DNA of 64,000 bases from Ligilactobacillus sp. WC1T17 (GTDB lineage: Bacteria > Bacillota > Bacilli > Lactobacillales > Lactobacillaceae). Position 1 is the first letter of the stretch. Each line of letters starts with the position of its first letter. Under the pieces are notes generated by a model. It saw only the letters and a program-made list of their open reading frames with translations, searched no databases and was not told the DNA's origin. Where the stretch lies: NCBI GenBank assembly GCA_900110005.1, contig FOCC01000004.1, positions 1-64,000 of the forward strand, written 5' to 3'. The position numbers and the translations under genes are program-made. Positions 45,369 through 55,203 of the stretch are shown here, in pieces.

Positions 45369-46817
45369 ATGAAAAAGCTATTTTCGTTGTTTTTAGTCTT
45401 AACAGGTTTGATCACGGCAGGGCTGATGGCCCAGCAGCAACCTGAACAGGCCCAGGCATCTAAGACATATGTAATTGATACCGATGTAACTTTTCCCCCA
45501 TTTGTTTACGCTAACGATAAAAACAAATATGTCGGAATTGACATGGAATTGATTCGGACAATTGCAAAAGAAGAAGGCTTTAAAGTAAAAATTAGACCGA
45601 TTGGGTTTAATGCAGCCATTCAGTCTGTCAGCTCCGGTCAAGCGGATGGTATGATTGCTGGGATGACAATTACTGATGAAAGAAAAGAAAAATTTGATTT
45701 TTCAACACCATATTACTCTTCAGGCTTAGTGATGGCAGTTAGTCCTAAGTCTAAAATTAAGGCGTTAACTGACTTAAAGGGTCAAAAAGTAGCTGTTAAA
45801 ACAGGTACTGCGGGGGCTGATTACGCCAATTCCATCAAAGACCGCTATGGTTTTACGACTGTAACCTTTGATGATTCAGATAACATGTATAATGATGTTA
45901 AAAATGGCAATTCAGCAGCCTGCTTTGAAGATAGTGCCGTTTTAAGCTATGGCGTTAAAATAGGTTTAGCCTTGAAGATTGTTACCAAGCCAACTAATCC
46001 AGGCTCCTATGGCTTTGCAGTCAAAAAAGGCCATAATCAGAAGTTGCTGAAAATGTTCAATGAAGGTTTAGCCAAGCTAAAGAAAAACGGCAAATACGAC
46101 CAAATTATTAATAAATACACCGGCTCTAAAGCTGTTTCTAAAAAGAAACAAAATGCTAAAGAAAGTCATACTGTCATGGGCTTGCTTAAGCAAAACAAGA
46201 AGGTCTTTTTATCAGGCTTAGCTGAAACAGTTAAATTGACCTTGATTTCGATTGTATTTGCAACTATTTTTGGTATTTTAATCGGTTTATTAGGTGTTGT
46301 GCCAAATAAGTTTGCCCAAGGGTTTTCAGCGGTAGTCATTTATATTTTTCGTGGGTTGCCTTTGATTGTGTTAGCTTTATTCATCTATAACGGGATTCCA
46401 AGTTTGACAGGTAATAAAATTCCGGCTTTTGTGGCGGGGGTTGTTACCTTGATGTTAAATGAAGGTGCTTATATTGCAGCCTTTGTTAAAGGTGGAATCG
46501 AAGCTGTTGATAAAGGTCAAATGGAAGCGGCTAGAAGTTTAGGCTTGCCATTTAATAAAGCCATGAAGAGGGTTGTCTTGCCTCAAGGTATTAAAATTAT
46601 GGTACCATCTTTTATTAACCAATTTATTATTACTTTAAAAGATACGTCGATTTTATCTGTAATCGGACTTTTGGAATTAACGCAAACAGGTAAGATTATT
46701 ATTGCCCGCAATTTGGAAGGCTTCAGAGTATGGGCAATTGTAGCGGTAATTTATCTGATTATCATTACAATTTTAACTTTGGCTTCAAAAGGGATTGAAC
46801 GGAGGATTAATGACTAA
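45369..46817 (+). CDS. Amino acid (glutamine-type) ABC transporter, fused binding protein and permease
   Basis: A polar amino acid importer of the GlnPH type. It is 482 aa. A signal peptide (1 to about 30, [20 protein letters not shown] with AQA near the cut) leads to an extracytoplasmic binding domain (about 32-260; [43 protein letters not shown]). A membrane permease domain follows (about 275-480) with several helices and the EAA loop [22 protein letters not shown]. The fusion is characteristic of lactic acid bacteria. Its ATPase follows with a 1-nt overlap. Confidence 0.94.
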   Translation: MKKLFSLFLVLTGLITAGLMAQQQPEQAQASKTYVIDTDVTFPPFVYANDKNKYVGIDMELIRTIAKEEGFKVKIRPIGFNAAIQSVSSGQADGMIAGMTITDERKEKFDFSTPYYSSGLVMAVSPKSKIKALTDLKGQKVAVKTGTAGADYANSIKDRYGFTTVTFDDSDNMYNDVKNGNSAACFEDSAVLSYGVKIGLALKIVTKPTNPGSYGFAVKKGHNQKLLKMFNEGLAKLKKNGKYDQIINKYTGSKAVSKKKQNAKESHTVMGLLKQNKKVFLSGLAETVKLTLISIVFATIFGILIGLLGVVPNKFAQGFSAVVIYIFRGLPLIVLALFIYNGIPSLTGNKIPAFVAGVVTLMLNEGAYIAAFVKGGIEAVDKGQMEAARSLGLPFNKAMKRVVLPQGIKIMVPSFINQFIITLKDTSILSVIGLLELTQTGKIIIARNLEGFRVWAIVAVIYLIIITILTLASKGIERRIND

Positions 46818-47557
46818 TGACTGATTTAAGAGTTAATGTAACTGCTTTGACTAAAGATTATGGTTCTAATCATGTCTTGAAGGAAATTGATTTTAAGGTT
46901 GCGGATAATGAAGTTGTAGTTTTAATCGGACCTTCAGGATCAGGAAAAAGTACGCTTTTGCGTTGCTTAAATAAGCTAGAAGAGCCTACATCTGGTACAA
47001 TTGTAATAGATGGGCAAGATATCAGCAATCCGCAGACGGATATTGATAAAGCCCGTGAAAATATTGGGATGGTTTTCCAACATTTCAATTTATTCAATAA
47101 CTTAAGTGTCAGTGAAAATATTGCTTTAGCACCAGTTGAACTGGGCAAAATGACTAAAGAAGAAGCGCAGGTTAAGGCACATGAATTACTTAAAATGGTT
47201 GGTTTGGATGATAAATTCGATGCCATGCCTGCTTCTCTTTCCGGCGGTCAAAAGCAACGGGTTGCAATTGCACGTGCTTTGGCAATGAAACCAGATATTA
47301 TGTTGTTTGATGAACCCACTTCCGCACTTGATCCGGAAATGGTCGGAGATGTTTTGAAGGTTATGAAAGAATTAGCTCAAGATGGGATGACCATGGTTGT
47401 GGTAACACACGAAATGGGCTTTGCTAAAGAAGTGGCTGATCGCGTTGTTTTCATGGCTGATGGTAATATTGTCGAACAAGGCTCCCCTGAAGAAGTCTTT
47501 GATCATCCTCAAAATGAACGAACCAAAGCCTTCTTAGATAAGGTAATCAACATCTAA
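46817..47557 (+). CDS. glnQ: Amino acid ABC transporter ATP-binding protein
   Basis: Powers the preceding binding-protein/permease fusion. It is 246 aa with Walker [11 protein letters not shown]-loop MVFQHFNLF, signature LSGGQKQR, Walker [14 protein letters not shown] and the switch His in VVVTHEMGF. It is the polar-amino-acid (GlnQ/HisP) type. A terminator follows. Confidence 0.95.
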   Translation: MTDLRVNVTALTKDYGSNHVLKEIDFKVADNEVVVLIGPSGSGKSTLLRCLNKLEEPTSGTIVIDGQDISNPQTDIDKARENIGMVFQHFNLFNNLSVSENIALAPVELGKMTKEEAQVKAHELLKMVGLDDKFDAMPASLSGGQKQRVAIARALAMKPDIMLFDEPTSALDPEMVGDVLKVMKELAQDGMTMVVVTHEMGFAKEVADRVVFMADGNIVEQGSPEEVFDHPQNERTKAFLDKVINI

Positions 47558-47566
47558 TATTGGGAC

Positions 47567-47595
47567 AGCGGGCTGAATGAAAGCCCGCTTTTTTA
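47567..47595 (+). terminator. Terminator of the glutamine transporter operon
   Basis: AGCGGGCT pairs with AGCCCGCT, followed by six T; the next gene's AGGAGG follows directly. Confidence 0.9.
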
Positions 47596-47607
47596 GGAGG
47601 ATCTATG

Positions 47608-47871
47608 ATGAAAAAAGTTTTACTTGTAATGCATGATAGTTCCGGCGAATACTACCGGATGAATAAGACGACTTTTGAGACAATGCCAGTGGCAGGACAG
47701 TATATTTATAACTCTGACGGGCTGGCATATTTGGTTGAAGAAGTATGTTCTTTTGCCGGATATATTTCTGAAAAAGGTGCCGTAGCGATTTTAGTGGTAC
47801 ATCCGGTTGCCAGTGATTCACCGGAAGCGCAGTTGTTTGGGTTAAATATCGAAGAAGATTTAGACGATTAG
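47608..47871 (+). CDS. Hypothetical protein (87 aa)
   Basis: Unrecognised. Soluble and acidic at the C-terminus (NIEEDLDD), with strands KVLLVMHD and AVAILVVHPVA. Two in-frame ATGs (47605, 47608) follow AGGAGG; the second has the better 7-nt spacing. It follows the transporter terminator directly, so it depends on readthrough or a promoter inside glnQ. Confidence 0.65.
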   Translation: MKKVLLVMHDSSGEYYRMNKTTFETMPVAGQYIYNSDGLAYLVEEVCSFAGYISEKGAVAILVVHPVASDSPEAQLFGLNIEEDLDD

Positions 47872-47946
47872 CCTAAAGTTATTTGGGGGTTGAAAACTGG
47901 TATTGGTAGCGTGATAATAGAGGGTATCGAGCAAGGAGGAATTTTT

Positions 47947-49143
47947 GTGATTTATAAAGAGATGCCCCTTTCGTGGAAACGAACCTTTATTACGCTTTGG
48001 GTTGGCTGTTTTATTACGGGGCTGGGTTTTTCCATGACGATGCCTTTCATGCCACTGTTTATGGAAAGTATCGGCAGTTTTAGCCGGACTGAATTGAACT
48101 TTTATTCGGGCTTTGCCTTTTCAGCGACTTTTTTAGCACAAGCAATTGTATCTCCTTACTGGGGAAATTTAGCTGACCGCAAAGGGCGCAAGTTGATGTG
48201 TCTTAGAGCTTCAGGTGTTATGACTTTTACCATCCTTTTTACCGGGATGGCAAATAGCGTTTGGATGATTATCGGTTTGCGCTTTTTGCAGGGTGCTTTT
48301 TCCGGCTATGTTAATAATGCGACCGCCTTTATGGCTGGTGAAGCGCCTGAAGGCCATTCGGGAGCAGTGATTTCGCAAATGATGACTGCCAGTGTGACGG
48401 GTAATTTGATTGGACCGATGGTTGGGGGGGCGATTGCCGGTGTTTTAGGCTATCGTGCCCCATTTTATATTGTAGGTTGTTTGATGGCATTGGTCTTTTT
48501 GCTGACTTTAACGACCCAAGAGCACTTCACCCCTATCTCAGCTAAAGAAATGAAGCCGATGAAAGAAATTTTTGCTGGGCTTTCAAATCGTAAATTGATT
48601 TATACGATGTTTATTACTACTTTGCTGGTGCAGTCGTCCTTAATGTCAATTTCACCGATTATCAGTTTGTTAGTTAAACAATTGATGCATAATCAAGGCA
48701 ATGTCTCTTTTGTCAGCGGTGTGGTAGCAGCTATGCCTGGTTTTGGGACTTTGTTGGTAGCGGCTCGTTTGGGGACAAAGATGGATGAAGTTGGTCCGCT
48801 AAAGATATTACTGGTCGGCTTAAGCTTGGCTTTTGTTTTCTTTATCCCGATGTATTTTGCGCATACACCGATGTTGTTAGGCTTTTGGCGCTTTTTATTA
48901 GGGATGGCTAGTGCTGCTATGCTGCCGGCAGTACAGACTGTTTTAACCAAGAGTGTACCGCATGAAGCCTTTGGCCGCATTTTTAGCTGGAATCAGTCCT
49001 TCCAAGCCGCCGGCGGGATGTTTGGACCAATGCTGGGATCAGCAATTGCCAGTGTATTCAGCTATCAAAGTGTTTTCTTGTTTACGGCTAGTTTTGTTTT
49101 ATTTGATTTGTTTTTAGTTTTAGCTTTCAGAAAAGAGGCATAA
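47947..49143 (+). CDS. MFS multidrug-type efflux transporter
   Basis: A 398-aa major facilitator superfamily exporter with about 12 membrane helices. The loop 2-3 signature GNLADRKGRK and the antiporter-type motif in helix 5 (GNLIGPMVGGAIAG) point to the drug:H+ antiporter class. The substrate cannot be read from sequence. GTG 47947 follows AAGGAGG by 7 nt; the open frame 19 codons further upstream has no ribosome site. Confidence 0.9.
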   Translation: MIYKEMPLSWKRTFITLWVGCFITGLGFSMTMPFMPLFMESIGSFSRTELNFYSGFAFSATFLAQAIVSPYWGNLADRKGRKLMCLRASGVMTFTILFTGMANSVWMIIGLRFLQGAFSGYVNNATAFMAGEAPEGHSGAVISQMMTASVTGNLIGPMVGGAIAGVLGYRAPFYIVGCLMALVFLLTLTTQEHFTPISAKEMKPMKEIFAGLSNRKLIYTMFITTLLVQSSLMSISPIISLLVKQLMHNQGNVSFVSGVVAAMPGFGTLLVAARLGTKMDEVGPLKILLVGLSLAFVFFIPMYFAHTPMLLGFWRFLLGMASAAMLPAVQTVLTKSVPHEAFGRIFSWNQSFQAAGGMFGPMLGSAIASVFSYQSVFLFTASFVLFDLFLVLAFRKEA

Positions 49144-49144
49144 G

Positions 49145-49181
49145 AAAAACCTTAAAGGTGCTAACCTTTAAGGCTTTTTTT
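49145..49181. terminator. Bidirectional terminator
   Basis: CCTTAAAGG (49150-49158) pairs with CCTTTAAGG (49165-49173), with A- and T-tracts on the two sides, between converging genes. Confidence 0.88.
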
Positions 49182-49509
49182 ATTCATACGATAATTCAAT
49201 AAAATAAGATTGTTTTTGGGTTAAGTGAGCGGTTGTGGCCCAAACTTCTTTAAAATGCTGGCGGTCGTCTTTTAAAAATTGAGCATAATAATCTAAAAGT
49301 TCGCCGTGCTGGGCTACAAAATCATCATCCAAGCGGTTTACCATTAACTTATTATCAGGAAAATAAATATCTGCATCAGCTACCCTAACATGGTCGCTGA
49401 CAAAAATCTGGACGACATTCGCACAGTTGGCAGTCAGATTAAAACATTCTTTGGGGTGACGTTTTAAGTATGAAAGCAAATTGAAAATTGAATCTGAGTT
49501 GCTTGACAA
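49180..49509 (-). CDS. Hypothetical protein (109 aa)
   Basis: Unrecognised. It is soluble, with Cys in ECFNLTANCANVV and an Asp-rich middle (VADADIYFPDNKLMVNRLDDDF). TTG 49509 follows GAGAAGG by 8 nt. It is a single gene between the MFS gene and the phosphatase, with no informative neighbour on its strand. Confidence 0.65.
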   Translation of the reverse strand: MSSNSDSIFNLLSYLKRHPKECFNLTANCANVVQIFVSDHVRVADADIYFPDNKLMVNRLDDDFVAQHGELLDYYAQFLKDDRQHFKEVWATTAHLTQKQSYFIELSYE

Positions 49510-49656
49510 ATGAAAAACCTTCTCTTCTCTTTTTCTCTTATTTACATTTTAACAGTTTTTGTAATGAAAATAAATTAAATGAATCTAACCATCAAAATAT
49601 TTTAGTTAAATGAAGTCTTGTTTTATAATAGTAAGTATGAGAAATGAGGTGAGCTG

Positions 49657-50319
49657 ATGACAATTCATTTTTATTTAGTAAGACATGGTCAAACCCGTCT
49701 GAATCGTTCTCGCCGGTTGCAAGGTACGACTAATTCGCCTTTAACTAAAAAAGGGCAGCGGATGGCTAAAAGACTGGGCAAAGAATTAGCCCAAATCAAA
49801 TTTACGGCCGTCTATACCAGTGATTTACTTAGAACAAAGGAGACGGCAGCTTTGATTTTAGCCGAAAATAAACAGGGATATCCGCCAGTCTATAGTGATC
49901 CTGATTTAAGGGAACTGAGTTTTGGTAAATTCGAAGAAGCCAATAATATGACCGTAATACCGACGGCACTTAGAACTTTAGGCCTGAGCAAAATTATCCG
50001 CGCTTTTGCCAATGAAGAACATGTGGCTGAATTGACCGAATTATTCCGCACCATGGACGGTGAAGAAGAAATTGAGACATCAGTTCACTTGGAACAACGG
50101 TTTAGAAGGGCGTTAGAAACAATTGCGCAAGAATATCAAGGCAGAGATGTTAACTTGCTGATTGTCACGCACGGCTTGATTTTATCGAACTTTATCGAAA
50201 GTCTTAATGGTGACGTACCGTTATTTTTGGTGGACAATTCCCGGGCCAGCCGGATTGACTATGAACAAGGAAAGTTTAAAATTATTTATATAAATCAAAT
50301 TAAGCAAAAGGTGAAATAA
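49657..50319 (+). CDS. Histidine phosphatase family protein
   Basis: A 220-aa phosphoglycerate-mutase-like phosphatase. The phosphohistidine lies in FYLVRHGQTRLNRSRRLQG, the acid Glu in LRELSFGKFEE, and the second His in IVTHGLI. Substrate unknown (candidates are sugar phosphates or nucleotides). GAGGTGAG precedes the ATG. The serine hydrolase starts 1 nt after its stop. Confidence 0.9.
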   Translation: MTIHFYLVRHGQTRLNRSRRLQGTTNSPLTKKGQRMAKRLGKELAQIKFTAVYTSDLLRTKETAALILAENKQGYPPVYSDPDLRELSFGKFEEANNMTVIPTALRTLGLSKIIRAFANEEHVAELTELFRTMDGEEEIETSVHLEQRFRRALETIAQEYQGRDVNLLIVTHGLILSNFIESLNGDVPLFLVDNSRASRIDYEQGKFKIIYINQIKQKVK

Positions 50320-50320
50320 A

Positions 50321-51322
50321 GTGAGTAAAGAAAAAACAAAAGCACTCTTGCATCAACTTGTTACCAAGCAAATTGTGCCAGGAGTTTCTTATGCAATTAT
50401 GCAACAAGGCCAGGTTGAAGCTGAGGTTTTCGGCAATGAAGCCTTGGTGCCGCATAAAAAAAGACTGACTTGGGGCAAATTGTATGATGTTGCTTCTTTA
50501 ACCAAGGTCATTGGGACGACGACTTTGATTTTACACTTGCAGGATATTGGAAAATTAACCGTGGATGACCATGTATGTGATTATTTGCCAAAGTTTAGCG
50601 ATCAGCGGGTCACCTTAAGACATCTTTTGACCCATACATCTAATTTGCAGGGCTACATAAAAAATAGAGACCAGTTAAACAAAGAAGAATTAATCGAGGC
50701 GTTATACCAATTAAAAGTAGGCCCTGATTTTGAAAAGAAAGTGGTCTATGCCGACATTGGCCCGATTTTACTAGGCTGGATTATTGAAAAGTTTTATCAC
50801 TGTCCAGTGCAAGAAGCTATCACTAAAGAAGTCTTGCAGCCTTTGGGGTTAATGGAAAGTATTTTCAGTCCTGCCAGTTCTGATTGCGTACCAACGGAAT
50901 TAACGCCTCAAAGGGGCCTGATTTGCGGGGTCGTTCACGATCCTAAAGCTTATACTTTAGGTAAAAATTGTGGTTCAGCCGGTTTATTTATGTCCTTAAA
51001 TGACTTAATCCGTTATGGTATTTGGCTTATGTCAAATGATCCGCATAAACCGGTTGTGTCAGATGCTACTATCAGAAACCTATTCCAAGATCATACGCCA
51101 ACCAAGGACTTAGGCCGGTCTTTGGGGTGGGATTTACGGCAAAAGCCGGATGGAACAAACTGCCTATACCATACCGGTTTTACAGGGACATTTATTTTAT
51201 TTGATAAAAAAAATCAAGAAGCTTTGCTCGTGTTGACAAATCGGGTTCATCCGACTGCTGATAATGAAGTGTTCTTGCAGTGGCGTGATCAGATTGTGGA
51301 TACCTTTTTACAAGAAAATTAG
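50321..51322 (+). CDS. Serine hydrolase, class C beta-lactamase/PBP4* family
   Basis: A 333-aa beta-lactamase-fold hydrolase without a signal peptide, so probably cytosolic. The nucleophile is S59 in ASLTKV (SxxK). The tyrosine motif is YAD in VVYADIGPILLG, and the third box is HTG in YHTGFTGTF. Such proteins are esterases, peptidases or of unknown activity; beta-lactam hydrolysis is not implied. GTG start, coupled to the phosphatase gene. Confidence 0.88.
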   Translation: MSKEKTKALLHQLVTKQIVPGVSYAIMQQGQVEAEVFGNEALVPHKKRLTWGKLYDVASLTKVIGTTTLILHLQDIGKLTVDDHVCDYLPKFSDQRVTLRHLLTHTSNLQGYIKNRDQLNKEELIEALYQLKVGPDFEKKVVYADIGPILLGWIIEKFYHCPVQEAITKEVLQPLGLMESIFSPASSDCVPTELTPQRGLICGVVHDPKAYTLGKNCGSAGLFMSLNDLIRYGIWLMSNDPHKPVVSDATIRNLFQDHTPTKDLGRSLGWDLRQKPDGTNCLYHTGFTGTFILFDKKNQEALLVLTNRVHPTADNEVFLQWRDQIVDTFLQEN

Positions 51323-51326
51323 TTTC

Positions 51327-51342
51327 ATGAAATTGTTTTCAT
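51327..51342 (+). promoter_or_regulatory. cre-like site upstream of manA
   Basis: ATGAAATTGTTTTCAT fits WTGNAANCGNWNNCW with one mismatch (T for the central C) and is itself nearly palindromic. It lies 51 bp before manA. Confidence 0.35.
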
Positions 51343-51392
51343 TCAAGAAATATGATAGAGTTGACCTATAAATTTAGCAAAGGGATGATTTG

Positions 51393-52355
51393 ATGAGTCA
51401 ACCATTATTTTTAAAACCTTATTTTCAAGAAAAAATTTGGGGAGGACGCCGCTTAAAAGAGGTGTACGGCTACGATATTCCCAGTGATCATACCGGCGAA
51501 TGTTGGGCTATTTCAGCACATAAGCATGGACCGTCGACCGTTATTAATGGCCCTTATCAAGGGTTGACTTTAAATCAGGTCTGGGATTTGCATCGTGAAG
51601 TATTTGGTAATGCTCAAGGGGATGTTTTCCCGTTATTGACCAAGATTTTAGATGCCAAATTAGACTTGTCTGTGCAGGTTCATCCTGACGATGCTTACGC
51701 TTTGAGTCATGAACATGAATTAGGCAAGACGGAGTGCTGGTATGTGTTAAAGGCAGATCCTGGAGCTGTGATGTATTATGGTCATCATGCCAAAACCAGG
51801 GCGCAATTAGCTGACATGATTGAAAAAGGCGCATGGGAGCAGTTATTGCGCAAGGTTCCAGTCAAAGAGGGCGATTTTTTATATGTGCCTTCAGGAACGA
51901 TTCATGCGATTGGAGCTGGGATTATGGTGCTTGAAACCCAGCAAAGTTCTGATACAACTTACCGGCTGTATGATTTTGACCGAGTTGATCAAAAGACCGG
52001 TCAAAAACGGGAACTGCATTTAAAACAGTCAATTGAAGTTACTAATGTGCCTCATGTCGATCCAGTGTTAAACCGCCAAGAATATCAAGTGGGCGATGCT
52101 AAAATAACGCGTTTTGTGGCAACTGAATTTTTTGCCATTTATAAGTGGCAACTGGATGGCCAGGCGGATTTGAGCCGGCAGGATGCTTTATATACGCTCG
52201 TTTCTGTTTTGGACGGGCAAGGAAGTTTGATAGTTGATGGTCAAACTTATCCTTTGAAGAAGGGAATGCATTTTATTTTGCCAAATGATGTTAAAAACTG
52301 GCGCTTATCCGGCCAAATGATGTTGATTGCTTCCGAACCGGGAAAGAAAGCTTAA
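51393..52355 (+). CDS. manA: Mannose-6-phosphate isomerase, class I
   Basis: Zinc enzyme interconverting mannose 6-phosphate and fructose 6-phosphate. It is 320 aa, the short Firmicutes form. Zinc ligands lie in VQVHPDDAYAL and GKTECWYV, and the later His in PSGTIHAIGAG. N-terminal FQEKIWGGRRL. ATG 51393 follows AAAGGGATG; the in-frame TTG just before is unlikely. It is monocistronic with a terminator. Confidence 0.96.
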   Translation: MSQPLFLKPYFQEKIWGGRRLKEVYGYDIPSDHTGECWAISAHKHGPSTVINGPYQGLTLNQVWDLHREVFGNAQGDVFPLLTKILDAKLDLSVQVHPDDAYALSHEHELGKTECWYVLKADPGAVMYYGHHAKTRAQLADMIEKGAWEQLLRKVPVKEGDFLYVPSGTIHAIGAGIMVLETQQSSDTTYRLYDFDRVDQKTGQKRELHLKQSIEVTNVPHVDPVLNRQEYQVGDAKITRFVATEFFAIYKWQLDGQADLSRQDALYTLVSVLDGQGSLIVDGQTYPLKKGMHFILPNDVKNWRLSGQMMLIASEPGKKA

Positions 52356-52384
52356 AAAAAGGACTCCTTGTGAGTCCTTTTTTT
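52354..52384. terminator. Bidirectional terminator
   Basis: GGACTC pairs with GAGTCC, extended by A7 and T7 on the two sides, between converging manA and gatD. Confidence 0.9.
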
Positions 52385-52386
52385 AA

Positions 52387-53091
52387 TTAATAAGTCGGTT
52401 TGATAATTAACGCTTCTTGCTTAGAAAAATCAGCTTGAGGATATTTACGTTTCAAAGCAGCCAGTAAGATACGCTTAGCTAACAAACCATTGCGAGCTAA
52501 AATTGGTCCGTGGAAATAAGAGCACCAAACATTTTTATAAATGGCGCCTTCGGTTTGGTCTTGACCGTTATTGCCATGGCCTGAGATGACAGTACCTAAA
52601 GGCCTTTCACCTTTACCTAAAAAAGTCATTCCGTTATGGTTTTCAAAACCATGGTAGGTTTCGTTGAATTCTTCGTTTTTGATGGTGATATCGCCAATAA
52701 AACGGTTGTGGTCTTGGCTTTTGGTATAATGGTCCAAGGCGTGGATGCCTTCAATTTTTTCACCATGAGCACCAATGTAGTAGTGACCCAACAGTTGGTA
52801 GCCGCCGCAGATGGCTAAGATAGGTCCGTCATCTTCAATAAAGGCGGTTAGTTCGTTTTTCATCCGTTGGATATCTTTGGAAACAATTGCTTGCTCAAAA
52901 TCTTGCCCGCCACCGAAAAAGGCTAAGTCAAAGGCGTCTTTTTTAAAGTCCTGTTCTAAAGAGACTACTTTAACGTCGATGTCGGTGTCCATTTGTTTAG
53001 CATAATATTGTAAAACCAAAATATTGCCGATATCGCCATAAGTGTTTAACAAGTCGCCATAAAGGTGTGCAAGTTTTAGTTGATATTTCAC
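52387..53091 (-). CDS. gatD: Lipid II isoglutaminyl synthase, glutamine amidotransferase subunit
   Basis: Supplies ammonia from glutamine to MurT, which amidates the D-Glu of the lipid II stem peptide. It is 234 aa. The class I-like glutaminase has its nucleophile at C95 in AICGGYQLLG and its partner at H194 in SYFHGPIL, with the GGGQDFEQ segment upstream. GTG start overlaps the murT stop by one base, so the two are made together. Confidence 0.95.
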   Translation of the reverse strand: MKYQLKLAHLYGDLLNTYGDIGNILVLQYYAKQMDTDIDVKVVSLEQDFKKDAFDLAFFGGGQDFEQAIVSKDIQRMKNELTAFIEDDGPILAICGGYQLLGHYYIGAHGEKIEGIHALDHYTKSQDHNRFIGDITIKNEEFNETYHGFENHNGMTFLGKGERPLGTVISGHGNNGQDQTEGAIYKNVWCSYFHGPILARNGLLAKRILLAALKRKYPQADFSKQEALIIKPTY

Positions 53092-54443
53092 TAGTCCATT
53101 CCTCCTTTAAGGTAGCCTTGTTCATTTAAAAGTTTACGCAGCTGCAATACAGCAGTATAGGTGGCTAAGACATAAACGTGGCGGGTAGGCATTTGTTTGA
53201 TAGAGTTGACGACATCGGATAATTTTTCTTCTTGATAAAATTTTTCTTCGTTAACGCCGGCCACTCGCAATCTGAAAGTAATATCTTTAAAGCGTTCGCC
53301 ACCGGTTAAGACATAAGGAATCTGATCGAAAGGCAGGCTTTCGAATTGTCCATCCCAAATCCAGCTGGTATCAATGCCGTCAGCGTAATTAGCGTTGAGT
53401 AAGACAGCTAAGCTGAATGGTTCAGTATCGGTTTTAATCATTTCTAAAACCTGGTCTAAACCAACGGGATTTTTGACCAAAATTAAGGTGACTTCCTTGT
53501 CGTCTAATTGAATGACTTCTTGTCGGCCAAAAACTTTTTCATCATTATCACTTAAAGCTTTTGCAATCGTATCTTTGGCGATGCCTAATTCTTGTCCAAC
53601 TGTATAGGCAGCCAAAGCATTGTAGATGTTGTAGGTTCCGCCAATGTGCAAAGTAATTTGTTGATCATCAATTTCAAAAGTTGAACTTTGTGGCGTTTGC
53701 TGGTCAATATGGCTGACATAATGTGTCAATTCAGGCCGCATAAAACCGCAATTAGGGCAGAAATATTTGCCCAAGTTGCTGTAAGTCCGTGCTTTAAAAT
53801 GCAAAATATGATGACATTTAGGACATAAAAGGCCATCAGTATTGGCGGGGGCTAATTGGTCTTGTTCGGCTTGGTTGTCAAAGCCATAATAAACGACGCG
53901 GTTAGGCAAGTTCTTGCTGTTAAAAATCGGCGCATCACCGTTAGCAATCACCGTTGCTTTGGGATGCAGGGCAATACCAGCTAAAATTTTGTCGTAGGTT
54001 GTATATATTTCGCCGTAACGATCCATTTGATCACGGAAAAGGTTGGTCAAAACAAAATATTTGGGACTCACATACTGGCAGATAATGGGAACGTTGGCTT
54101 CATCAGTTTCTAAAACGGCTAATTTACGCTTTGACTTTTTAGAAACGTGATCAGATAAGAAAGCCGTGACAATTCCTTGCTTCATATTTGAACCGCTGGG
54201 ATTGGTTAAAACATGCCCGAATGCTTTTTCTAAAACCTTAACTGTTAAAGCAGTCGTCAAGGTTTTGCCGTTAGTGCCGGTGATGACGATAATTTCGTAA
54301 TCTTTGGCTAGGGCTTTAAGCACATCAGGGTCGAGTTTTAAAGCAATTTTGCCTGGTAAGGATGTTCCTCCGTGAAGAAATTTATGCAAAAACCAGCGGG
54401 AACTTTTACCTACTGTTATTGCGAGTGAACTTTTGAAAGACAT
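53091..54443 (-). CDS. murT: Lipid II isoglutaminyl synthase, Mur-ligase-like subunit
   Basis: Catalytic partner of GatD in peptidoglycan precursor amidation. It is 450 aa: Mur ligase ATP loop ITGTNGKTLTT, NPSGSNMKQG, a four-Cys zinc ribbon inserted in the middle domain (CPKCHHILHF and FCPNCGFM), and the C-terminal MurT domain with VKNPVGLDQVLEMI and NANYADGIDTSWIWD. ATG 54443 follows GGAGG; the open frame 18 codons upstream has no better site. Confidence 0.95.
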   Translation of the reverse strand: MSFKSSLAITVGKSSRWFLHKFLHGGTSLPGKIALKLDPDVLKALAKDYEIIVITGTNGKTLTTALTVKVLEKAFGHVLTNPSGSNMKQGIVTAFLSDHVSKKSKRKLAVLETDEANVPIICQYVSPKYFVLTNLFRDQMDRYGEIYTTYDKILAGIALHPKATVIANGDAPIFNSKNLPNRVVYYGFDNQAEQDQLAPANTDGLLCPKCHHILHFKARTYSNLGKYFCPNCGFMRPELTHYVSHIDQQTPQSSTFEIDDQQITLHIGGTYNIYNALAAYTVGQELGIAKDTIAKALSDNDEKVFGRQEVIQLDDKEVTLILVKNPVGLDQVLEMIKTDTEPFSLAVLLNANYADGIDTSWIWDGQFESLPFDQIPYVLTGGERFKDITFRLRVAGVNEEKFYQEEKLSDVVNSIKQMPTRHVYVLATYTAVLQLRKLLNEQGYLKGGMD

Positions 54444-54600
54444 TTTTTCTTTCCTCCAATTTAAATACATCATTGATATTCTACCATGAATTTTCAAGAT
54501 GGCACGTATTTTGTTTCTGTAAATTCTTTTTAGGGGTGAAATTTATTTACAAATCATATATACTGGAAAAGAACGAATTTTTTCAGATGGGGGCAGAATT

Positions 54601-55203
54601 TTGGCACAACTCTTTTTTCGCTACGGTGCGATGAACAGTGGTAAAACCATTGAAATTCTCAAAGTAGCACACAATTATGAAGAACAGGCTAAAAGCGTAA
54701 TTATCATGACTAGCGGCTTAGATAACCGTGATGAAGTGGGATATGTTTCCAGCCGCATCGGTATGAAACGCAAAGCTGTACCGGTATTTGATGAAGATAA
54801 TATGTATGACAAAGTGATGGCTGTTAATCCTAAAGCTGCTTGTGTTTTAGTGGATGAAGCACAGTTTCTAAAAAAGCATCATATTTTGGAATTAACCAAG
54901 GTAGTGGATGAATTAAACATTCCTGTGATGACTTTTGGCTTAAAAAATGATTTTCAAAATGAATTATTTGAAGGCTCAAAATACCTGCTGCTATATGCTG
55001 ACAAAATTGAAGAGATGAAAACAATTTGCTGGTTTTGTGCTAAAAAGGCAACCATGAATTTACGGGTTAATAATGGACGCCCAGTCTATGCTGGCGAACA
55101 AATTGCTATTGGCGGGAATGAGTCATATTATCCTGTATGCCGCAAGCATTATTTTGCACCACCGGTAAACGAAGCACAAATTATTGTAAAGGAGAATAAT
55201 TAA
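54601..55203 (+). CDS. tdk: Thymidine kinase
   Basis: Salvages thymidine to dTMP. It is a type II (tetrameric, zinc) kinase, 200 aa: P-loop [17 protein letters not shown] (Walker B and lid), GLKNDF, and zinc Cys in CWFCAKKA and PVCRKHY. TTG start, with GGGGGC upstream. prfA overlaps its stop by 1 nt, as in other lactobacilli. Confidence 0.95.
   Translation: MAQLFFRYGAMNSGKTIEILKVAHNYEEQAKSVIIMTSGLDNRDEVGYVSSRIGMKRKAVPVFDEDNMYDKVMAVNPKAACVLVDEAQFLKKHHILELTKVVDELNIPVMTFGLKNDFQNELFEGSKYLLLYADKIEEMKTICWFCAKKATMNLRVNNGRPVYAGEQIAIGGNESYYPVCRKHYFAPPVNEAQIIVKENN

Noticed and set aside
50321-51322. Calling the serine hydrolase a beta-lactamase resistance gene
   Set aside because: It has the fold motifs but no signal peptide and sits with a phosphatase gene; nothing supports antibiotic hydrolysis.
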